Under the pieces are notes generated by a model. That model saw only the letters and a list, made by a program, of their open reading frames with translations, was not told the DNA's origin and did not search any database. This document shows, one piece after another, positions 6,076 through 10,759 of a DNA stretch of 10,759 bases. The position numbers and the translations under genes are program-made. Position 1 is the first letter of the stretch. Each line of letters starts with the position of its first letter. The stretch spans positions 1 through 10,759 of the forward strand of contig CALEJX010000304.1 of the NCBI GenBank assembly GCA_937898375.1, read 5' to 3'. The DNA is from an uncultured Ruminococcus sp. (GTDB lineage Bacteria; Bacillota; Clostridia; Oscillospirales; Ruminococcaceae).

Positions 6076-6699
6076 TTATTCGCCCTCTATTTTCGTGCCA
6101 ACAAGGCAATATGCCTTGCAGTCGCTCAAAATCTTGACTTTTACATCATGGAAGCCACGCTCTCTAGCCATTGAGCGCACCTGCTGAGGGGTGAACTTGT
6201 CAAAGCCTGTATCGCAGTATGGAAGCTTATCAAGGTAGCCCTTTGTATAGAAAGTGCAGATAAAATTGCCGCCGTCTTTGAGAACACGTCTTACCTCGTC
6301 AAGAACTTTTGCGGTGTCCTCCCAGAAATAAATGGTGTTCACAGTGTAAACAGTATCAAAGAAATCGTCATTGTAAGGAAGCTCCTCGGCTTTTCCCTGC
6401 TGCAAAATGACCTTGTTGGTGTTCACTCCGTCACGGTTTTCACGCTTGGCTTTTTCCACCATATCCGCAGAAATGTCAACGCCATAGAACTTGGCGTTTA
6501 TGCTCTTGCTGAGCTTTTTGATAGTCACGCCGTTGCCGAAGCCGATATCCAAAATCCTTGCGCCGTCAAGCTTGCAGACGTATTTTTTTACCGCTCTGTA
6601 ATGCTCGGCATTAAAAAAGTTCATGAATTTTGCGCAGGCTATACCGCCCAATCCCTCTGGGTCGGCAAACTGTCCGCCTATGTATTCTTTTATGCTCAT
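6076..6699 (-). CDS. Class I SAM-dependent methyltransferase, substrate unknown
   Basis: A 207-residue methyltransferase of the Methyltransf_11 type. SAM motif I is ARILDIGFGNGVTI (47-60), the acidic ribose-binding residue lies in FYGVDISADM (71-80), then QQGKAEELPYNDDFFDTVY (100-118) and the post-motif RRVLKDGGNF. The N-terminal stretch GGIACAKFMNFFNAEHYRA resembles small Clostridia methyltransferases acting on unidentified small molecules. The ATG at 6699 has a strong GAGGTGA Shine-Dalgarno 6 nt upstream. The stop is one base from the rimI start, so the two form an operon. The substrate cannot be read from the sequence. Confidence 0.9.
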   Translation of the reverse strand: MSIKEYIGGQFADPEGLGGIACAKFMNFFNAEHYRAVKKYVCKLDGARILDIGFGNGVTIKKLSKSINAKFYGVDISADMVEKAKRENRDGVNTNKVILQQGKAEELPYNDDFFDTVYTVNTIYFWEDTAKVLDEVRRVLKDGGNFICTFYTKGYLDKLPYCDTGFDKFTPQQVRSMARERGFHDVKVKILSDCKAYCLVGTKIEGE

Positions 6700-6719
6700 A
6701 AAATCACCTCAAAAAAATC

Positions 6720-6748
6720 TATCTAAATCATTAAATATACGTTGTCAA
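6720..6748 (-). promoter_or_regulatory. Candidate promoter of the methyltransferase-rimI operon
   Basis: On the minus strand a perfect -35 TTGACA (6748-6743) lies 17 bp from TAGATA (6725-6720), a weak -10 match. Transcription would start near 6713, just upstream of GAGGTGA and the ATG at 6699. The -35 begins 2 bp from the foot of the GTAG hairpin at 6751-6773. Confidence 0.5.
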
Positions 6749-6750
6749 AC

Positions 6751-6773
6751 GGGCGAACAATGTTCGCCCCTAC
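6751..6773 (-). repeat. REP-like GTAG hairpin, GAAC subtype, beside a promoter
   Basis: GGGCGAAC-AAT-GTTCGCCC (6751-6769) then CTAC (6770-6773). It is a perfect copy with a different loop from the other GAAC copies. Confidence 0.85.
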
Positions 6774-6885
6774 TTAATTCTATTTTCGCTTTGTTAAGAG
6801 CTCAATGCAATCGTTATTTCCTTAGCGAACCTATCCTCGGGCTACAACATAAAGTCGCCCGTAGTTCAGACTATGCGAAATTGGT

Positions 6886-6903
6886 GCAGGGGCACGCCCC
6901 TGC
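6886..6903. repeat. Perfect 8-bp inverted repeat just after rsmI
   Basis: GCAGGGGC-AC-GCCCCTGC starts 2 nt past the rsmI stop codon. As RNA from the rsmI strand it forms a GC-rich hairpin, but no U-tract follows (ACCAATTTCG), so it is a poor intrinsic terminator. It may be a separate palindromic repeat family or an mRNA 3'-end stabiliser. The remaining spacer (6774-6885) shows no gene. Confidence 0.7.
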
Positions 6904-6905
6904 CC

Positions 6906-7730
6906 TCATTTGAACAAGCGTCCGTACAGCTCCCCCTTAGAAAACCCCGTCGCCTTTGCTATCTCACGGCAGGCGTCAGCGCCACGCATACCCTTTTCCA
7001 CAAGGGCTTTTACTTGCTCCAGCGCTTCCTCGATATTCTCCGCAGGACAAAGCTCGTCCTCTTTCGCACCCTCTATCACAAGCACAAATTCGCCCTTTGG
7101 CTTGTTGGCTTCGTAATACTCCACAGCCTGCGAAAGGGTGGTGCGGAAAACTTCTTCGTGTATCTTTGTTAGCTCCCTGCAAAGAGATATTTTTCTGTCG
7201 CCGAAATATTCAAGCATATCTTTCAGAGTGTAAATAAGCTTGTGGGGTGCTTCATAGAAAATCAGCGTATTAGTGCAGTTTTTCACCGAGGCAAGGTGAT
7301 TTAACCTTTGCTTCTTTGTGGTGGACAAAAAGCCCTCAAACTGAAATCTTGCGGTATCAAGTCCGCTTATGGCAAGCGCTGATACCACCGCCGACGGACC
7401 TGGGACTACCTCCACTTTCACGCCGTTTTCAGCGCACAGCTTTACAAGAAGTTCTCCAGGGTCTGAAATGCAGGGCATACCAGCGTCTGTGACGATAGCG
7501 GCATTCTCGCCTGCCATTATCCTGTTTAAAATGCTCTCGCCCACCTGCTTTGCATTGTGTTCGTGATAGCTCACAAGGGGCGTTTTTATGTCAAAATAAT
7601 TGAGAAGCTTTGCGGTAACTCTTGTGTCCTCGGCGCAGATAAAATCAGCCTTTTCTAGGGTCTCAACTGCACGGTATGTCATATCTCCAAGGTTGCCTAT
7701 CGGCGTTCCTACTACGGATAAAATTCCCAT
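6906..7730 (-). CDS. rsmI: 16S rRNA (cytidine1402-2'-O)-methyltransferase RsmI
   Basis: RsmI (274 aa, usual length) 2'-O-methylates C1402 in the decoding centre of 16S rRNA using SAM. It belongs to the tetrapyrrole-methylase-fold family. Family motifs in order are VVGTPIGNLGDMT (6-18), AEDTR (33-37), SYHEHN (54-59), TDAGMPCISDPG (81-92), VPGPSA (109-114), FEGFLSTTKKQR (131-142) and IFYEAPHKL, with a C-terminal helical segment ending in GFSKGELYGRLFK. The ATG at 7730 comes 2 nt after the dusB TAA, with AGGAGA inside the end of dusB, so translation is coupled to dusB and both use the dusB promoter. Confidence 0.98.
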   Translation of the reverse strand: MGILSVVGTPIGNLGDMTYRAVETLEKADFICAEDTRVTAKLLNYFDIKTPLVSYHEHNAKQVGESILNRIMAGENAAIVTDAGMPCISDPGELLVKLCAENGVKVEVVPGPSAVVSALAISGLDTARFQFEGFLSTTKKQRLNHLASVKNCTNTLIFYEAPHKLIYTLKDMLEYFGDRKISLCRELTKIHEEVFRTTLSQAVEYYEANKPKGEFVLVIEGAKEDELCPAENIEEALEQVKALVEKGMRGADACREIAKATGFSKGELYGRLFK

Positions 7731-7732
7731 TT

Positions 7733-8713
7733 TTATTCTCCTAACTCGTTTGCAAGTATGCGGTCTATCATTTCATAAAGGTCAGAGAGGGTATTAAGCC
7801 CACCGCACTGCGCTCTTAGCTTTGCAGAGCCTTTCAGCCCTTTCACATACCATGCACAGTTTTTTCTGGCTTCTTTCATGCCCTGACGTTCGCCCTTGTA
7901 TTTGCATATAAGCTCGCAGTGTTTTTTCATCACCGCCATTTTTTCTTCTATGCTTATCTCAGGAAGCTTTTCACCTGTTTCAAGATAATGCTTCACCTCA
8001 CGGAATACCCAAGGTCTGCCATAGCTTCCTCTGCCTATCATAACAAGGTCACAGCCTGTCTGCTCATACATTGCCTTTGCGCTTGCTCCGTCAACAACGT
8101 CGCCGTTGCCTATAACAGGTATCTTAACGGCGGTTTTTACCTGTTTTATTATATCCCAGTCGGCTTTACCTGAATAAAACTGCGTTCTTGTTCTGCCGTG
8201 ACAAGTCACGGCGCTTGCCCCTGCCTGCTCCATAAGCTTTGCAAACTCCACTGCATTTATGCTGTTTTCGTCCCAGCCTGCACGGAATTTCACTGTAACA
8301 GGGCAGTCTGCGTTTTTTACCACCTCTCTGCATATCTCCGCCGCAGTGTCAGGAAGCTTCATAAGTGCAGAGCCGCTTCCGTTGCCAACTATTTTTGGCA
8401 CAGGGCAGCCCATATTTATATCAATGATATCAGGGGAATATTCGTTTAGCTTATAAGCCGCCTTTCCCATATAATAAGGATCTTCCCCGAAAAGCTGCAA
8501 AGCATAGGGACGTTCCTCGCTCTCTATCTCGCAAAGGCGTGCCGTCTTTTTGTCGCCAAAGCACAGACCCTTCGAGGATATCATCTCGCTCACAAGATAT
8601 GACGCACCGTATTCTTTGCACATAAGACGATAGGATTTATCTGCCACAGACGCCATTGGTGCTAGGGCTGCGGTCTTTTCTATTTCAACGTTTCCGATAA
8701 AAAAGCTGTTCAT
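7733..8713 (-). CDS. dusB: tRNA-dihydrouridine synthase DusB-like
   Basis: A 326-residue FMN flavoenzyme reducing uridines in tRNA to dihydrouridine with NADPH (TIM barrel). Evidence: LAPMASVADKSYR (17-29), YALQLFG (70-76), DIIDINMGCPVPKI (95-108) with catalytic C103, VTVKFRAGW (139-147), CHGRTR (171-176), IPVIGNGDV (198-206) and the phosphate-binding MIGRGSYGRPWVF (225-237). The start was set at the ATG at 8713, preceded by GGGAG 10 nt upstream. A GTG at 8746 in the same frame would add MTIYILGEFYL but sits almost at the predicted transcription start and lacks a Shine-Dalgarno. It is first in an operon with rsmI. The Dus subtype is assigned by similarity. Confidence 0.95.
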   Translation of the reverse strand: MNSFFIGNVEIEKTAALAPMASVADKSYRLMCKEYGASYLVSEMISSKGLCFGDKKTARLCEIESEERPYALQLFGEDPYYMGKAAYKLNEYSPDIIDINMGCPVPKIVGNGSGSALMKLPDTAAEICREVVKNADCPVTVKFRAGWDENSINAVEFAKLMEQAGASAVTCHGRTRTQFYSGKADWDIIKQVKTAVKIPVIGNGDVVDGASAKAMYEQTGCDLVMIGRGSYGRPWVFREVKHYLETGEKLPEISIEEKMAVMKKHCELICKYKGERQGMKEARKNCAWYVKGLKGSAKLRAQCGGLNTLSDLYEMIDRILANELGE

Positions 8714-8760
8714 CAAGTAAAATTCTCCCAATATATAAATAGTCACAACTATACTATTTT

Positions 8761-8789
8761 ATTATAACACAAGATACGATTTTTTGCAA
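8761..8789 (-). promoter_or_regulatory. Extended -10 promoter for dusB-rsmI
   Basis: On the minus strand TTGCAA (8789-8784) lies 17 bp from TATAAT (8766-8761), with a TG extension one base before the -10. The expected start is near 8754, leaving a leader of about 40 nt. Confidence 0.75.
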
Positions 8790-8837
8790 TGATAAAAAGC
8801 CATATAACTATACAAAGTAATAAATCACCGAAACGCC

Positions 8838-8866
8838 TTGACATTTGCGGCATTTTGCTATAAAAT
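8838..8866 (+). promoter_or_regulatory. Promoter for glyS
   Basis: TTGACA (8838-8843) lies 17 bp from TAAAAT (8861-8866). Overlapping alternatives are TATAAA (8859-8864, after TGC) and TATAAT (8866-8871). It diverges from the dusB promoter. Only about 30 nt separate the start from the Shine-Dalgarno, leaving no room for a T-box leader. Confidence 0.75.
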
Positions 8867-8906
8867 ATAATGGTAGTATTATATTTTTATATAAGGAGAA
8901 TGTTTC

Positions 8907-10292
8907 ATGAATAATTCTGAAAAAACCATGGATAAGATCGTGGCTCTCTGTAAAAACAGAGGCTTTGTATACCCAGGCAGTGAGATCTACGGCGGTCTTG
9001 CTAACACATGGGACTACGGTCCGCTCGGTGTTGAGCTGAAAACAAACATCAAGAACGCTTGGAGAAAGAAGTTCATTCAGGAGAATAAGTACAACGTTGG
9101 TCTTGACTCCGCTATCCTCATGAACCCACAGACATGGGTAGCGTCAGGTCATATCGGCGGATTCTCTGACCCTCTTATGGACTGCAAGGACTGTAAGACA
9201 CGTCACAGAGCCGACAACCTTATCGAAGATTTCGACGGCACTAACGTTGCAGGCTGGACAAACGAGCAGATGATGGATTACATCAAGGAAAAGCAGATAC
9301 CATGCCCAGATTGCGGCAGCCACAACTTCACCGATATCCGTCAGTTCAACCTTATGTTCAAGACATTTCAGGGTGTAACAGAGGACTCAAAATCTGAGCT
9401 TTACCTTCGTCCTGAAACTGCACAGGGTATCTTTGTAAACTTTGCAAATATCCAGAGAACAACAAGAAAGAAAGTACCTTTTGGCGTTGCACAGGTAGGT
9501 AAGTCATTCAGAAACGAGATCACTCCAGGTAACTTCATTTTCCGTGTTCGTGAGTTCGAGCAAATGGAGCTTGAGTTCTTCTGCAAGCCTGGCACAGACC
9601 TTGAGTGGTTCAACTATTGGAGAGGATTCTGCAAGGATTGGCTCCTTAGCCTCAACATCAAGGAAGAAAACCTCCGTCTGAGAGATCACTCACCTGAGGA
9701 GCTTTGCTTCTATTCAAAGGCTACAACTGACTTTGAGTATCTCTTCCCGTTTGGCTGGGGCGAGCTTTGGGGCGTTGCTGACAGAACTGATTATGACCTT
9801 AATCAGCACATCAAGACAAGCGGCAAGAGCCTTGACTACTTTGACCCTGAAACAAACGAGAGATACGTTCCATACGTTATCGAGCCTTCACTTGGCGTTG
9901 AGAGATTGTTCCTGACAGTTGTCTGCGAAGCATACGACGAGGAGAACATCGGCACAGAGGAGAAGCCTGACGTAAGAACAGTTATGCGTTTCCACCCTGC
10001 ACTTGCACCTTTCAAGGCTTGCGTTCTTCCTCTTTCAAAGAAACTCAGCGAGCAGGCAGGCGAACTTTATTCAGAGCTTTCAAAGCACTTCTTTATCGAT
10101 TACGATGAGGCAGGCTCTATCGGTAAGAGATATCGCCGTCAGGACGAGATCGGTACACCATTCTGCATCACATATGACTTTGATTCTGTTGAGGACGGCT
10201 GTGTAACAGTAAGAGACAGAGATACAATGGAGCAGGAGCGTATCAAGATAGCTGATCTGGTAGATTACATTGAAAAGAAGATAGCCTTCTGA
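8907..10292 (+). CDS. glyS: Glycyl-tRNA synthetase, single-chain (homodimeric) type
   Basis: A 461-residue class IIa synthetase that charges tRNA-Gly, of the eukaryote-like alpha-2 type rather than the GlyQ/GlyS tetramer. Visible parts: GGLANTWDYGPLGVELK (29-45), a zinc-ribbon-like pair C93-xx-C96 and C133-xx-C136, class II motif 2 FRNEITPGNFIFRVREFEQMELEFF (201-225), the glycine-site segment around GWGELWGVADRTDYDL, motif 3 PSLGVERL, and a C-terminal anticodon-binding domain from about residue 360. The ATG at 8907 has AAGGAGA 7 nt upstream. The gene ends TGA TAA (two stops in frame). It favours AAG, GAG, AAC and CTT codons, more biased than its neighbours, as expected for high expression. 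Confidence 0.98.
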   Translation: MNNSEKTMDKIVALCKNRGFVYPGSEIYGGLANTWDYGPLGVELKTNIKNAWRKKFIQENKYNVGLDSAILMNPQTWVASGHIGGFSDPLMDCKDCKTRHRADNLIEDFDGTNVAGWTNEQMMDYIKEKQIPCPDCGSHNFTDIRQFNLMFKTFQGVTEDSKSELYLRPETAQGIFVNFANIQRTTRKKVPFGVAQVGKSFRNEITPGNFIFRVREFEQMELEFFCKPGTDLEWFNYWRGFCKDWLLSLNIKEENLRLRDHSPEELCFYSKATTDFEYLFPFGWGELWGVADRTDYDLNQHIKTSGKSLDYFDPETNERYVPYVIEPSLGVERLFLTVVCEAYDEENIGTEEKPDVRTVMRFHPALAPFKACVLPLSKKLSEQAGELYSELSKHFFIDYDEAGSIGKRYRRQDEIGTPFCITYDFDSVEDGCVTVRDRDTMEQERIKIADLVDYIEKKIAF

Positions 10293-10309
10293 TAAATTTG
10301 ATATCTTTT

Positions 10310-10338
10310 CGGGCGGACAGTTTGTTCGCCCGTTTTTT
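10310..10338 (+). terminator. Intrinsic terminator of glyS
   Basis: A 10-bp stem (CGGGCGGACA paired with TGTTCGCCCG, one G-U pair, 3-nt loop, 10310-10332) is followed by six T residues (10333-10338), 18 nt after the glyS stop. The stem strongly resembles the GAAC-type GTAG hairpin found elsewhere, without the CTAC tetranucleotide. Confidence 0.93.
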
Positions 10339-10360
10339 ACAATAAAAAGTTATAAAAAGC

Positions 10361-10389
10361 TTTACAAAATTGGCGAGTTGTGCTATAAT
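10361..10389 (+). promoter_or_regulatory. Extended -10 promoter for tatD
   Basis: TTTACA (10361-10366) lies 17 bp from TATAAT (10384-10389), with TGC directly before the -10. Transcription would start near 10396, so the ATG at 10390 is not in the transcript and cannot be the gene's start. Confidence 0.8.
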
Positions 10390-10409
10390 ATGTTTGTATA
10401 TTTTTACGA

Positions 10410-10421
10410 AAGGACGTCCTT
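10410..10421 (+). promoter_or_regulatory. 12-nt perfect palindrome covering the tatD ribosome binding site
   Basis: AAGGACGTCCTT is self-complementary and contains the AAAGGA Shine-Dalgarno (10409-10414), 10 nt before the presumed ATA start. It could be a protein operator or could fold weakly over the ribosome binding site. Function is inferred only. Confidence 0.4.
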
Positions 10422-10424
10422 GCC

Positions 10425-10759
10425 ATAAAAAATATATTTGACTCACATTGTCACTATGACGATCACGCTTTCGATGAGGACAGATATGAAGTCCTTGACA
10501 GGCTGCTTTGCGACCCTGACTCTCCTGTAGACAAGGTCTGCCACGCCGCAACGGACGAAAAATCGTCTTTGTTCGGAATCGAAACTGCGAAGAAATATGA
10601 GAAATTCTATACCTCTGTGGGCTTTCACCCTGAGTGCATGGATACTCTCCCTGAAAATTATATGCAGGTCCTTGACGAGCTTTATTTGAAAGCCTGCTCC
10701 ACTCACAAGCTTGTTGCTGTGGGCGAGATAGGTCTTGACTATCATTATGAGGGATATGG
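10425..10759 (+). CDS. tatD: TatD-family metal-dependent hydrolase/DNase, N-terminal part, apparent ATA start
   Basis: From 10425 a frame stays open to the window edge (111 complete codons). It reads (M)KNIFDSHCHYDDHAF at the N-terminus, with the metal-binding HxH pair of TatD, later TSVGFHPE and VAVGEIGLDYHYE with the conserved catalytic Glu. These are the TatD/YcfH hydrolase signatures; the family acts as Mg-dependent 3'-5' DNase or repair nuclease. Alignment with the family puts the start at codon 10425-10427, which is ATA. Between the upstream in-frame TAA (10386-10388) and residue 2 there is no ATG, GTG or TTG; the next in-frame GTG and ATG are about 60-70 codons into the domain. AAAGGA lies 10 nt upstream. 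Either ATA initiates or the ATG was altered. Confidence 0.88.
   Translation, partial: MKNIFDSHCHYDDHAFDEDRYEVLDRLLCDPDSPVDKVCHAATDEKSSLFGIETAKKYEKFYTSVGFHPECMDTLPENYMQVLDELYLKACSTHKLVAVGEIGLDYHYEGY

Noticed and set aside
6838..6864. tRNA-like fragment near GCCCGTAGTTCAG
   Set aside because: No acceptor, anticodon and T-arm set can be assembled around it.
6886..6903. Intrinsic terminator for dusB-rsmI
   Set aside because: The hairpin is strong but no run of U follows it on the minus strand.
8714..8746. Eleven-residue N-terminal extension of DusB from a GTG
   Set aside because: The GTG lies about 8 nt from the predicted transcription start and has no Shine-Dalgarno; the ATG at 8713 has GGGAG and matches the family start.
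10390..10428. Short frame MFVYFYERTSLP before tatD as a leader peptide or upstream start
   Set aside because: Its ATG overlaps the end of the -10 hexamer, upstream of the likely transcription start, and it is out of frame with tatD.

Overview
The window looks like chromosomal DNA from a low-to-mid-GC Firmicute, most likely a Ruminococcus-like member of the Oscillospiraceae. Supporting signs are the sigma-A type promoters and strong AGGAGA-type Shine-Dalgarno sites, a single-chain glycyl-tRNA synthetase, a Clostridia-style Pol I without proofreading residues, and many short GC-rich palindromes between genes. The genus is an inference; no rRNA is present.

Layout. Positions 1-92 (minus) hold the first 30 codons of a diacylglycerol/lipid kinase with its own strong promoter. 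Positions 93-428 are a repeat-rich spacer. A minus-strand block then runs from 4588 down to 429: tsaD (tRNA t6A synthesis), a frameshifted REP-associated tyrosine transposase (RAYT), and polA. A second repeat-rich spacer (4589-4843) precedes a minus-strand block of an N6-adenine tRNA methyltransferase (trmN6-like), rimI, and a small class I SAM methyltransferase. A third repeat-bearing spacer (6700-6905) separates it from rsmI and dusB, which are 2 nt apart. At 8714-8906 two divergent promoters serve dusB (minus) and glyS (plus). glyS ends at a clear intrinsic terminator, and a new promoter then drives a tatD-family nuclease that runs off the window end and has no ATG, GTG or TTG start in frame.

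Functionally this is housekeeping DNA weighted toward translation: t6A37 formation (TsaD), tRNA N6-methylation, ribosomal-protein N-acetylation (RimI), 16S rRNA 2'-O-methylation (RsmI), dihydrouridine formation (DusB) and tRNA-Gly charging (GlyS), plus DNA replication and repair (PolA, TatD).

The most interesting layer is the repeat system. A 23-nt element consists of a GTAG tetranucleotide at the foot of an 8-bp hairpin GGGCGAmC-NNN-GkTCGCCC. It occurs in five recognisable intergenic copies plus one degenerate copy, and twice more, in opposite orientations, inside the coding sequence of the RAYT, where it is translated in frame as VGATLGRP and GRPKVAPT. GTAG next to a hairpin is the hallmark of REP sequences recognised by RAYT enzymes in enterobacteria, so this looks like a Firmicute REP/RAYT pair in which the transposase gene carries its own target sequence. 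The transposase is broken by one extra base in an A7 run that separates the HUH motif from the predicted catalytic tyrosine. Two spacers (after polA and after trmN6) share a larger composite cassette of a GACC-type REP, a 27-nt palindrome-containing repeat, and GAGTGAG heptamers.
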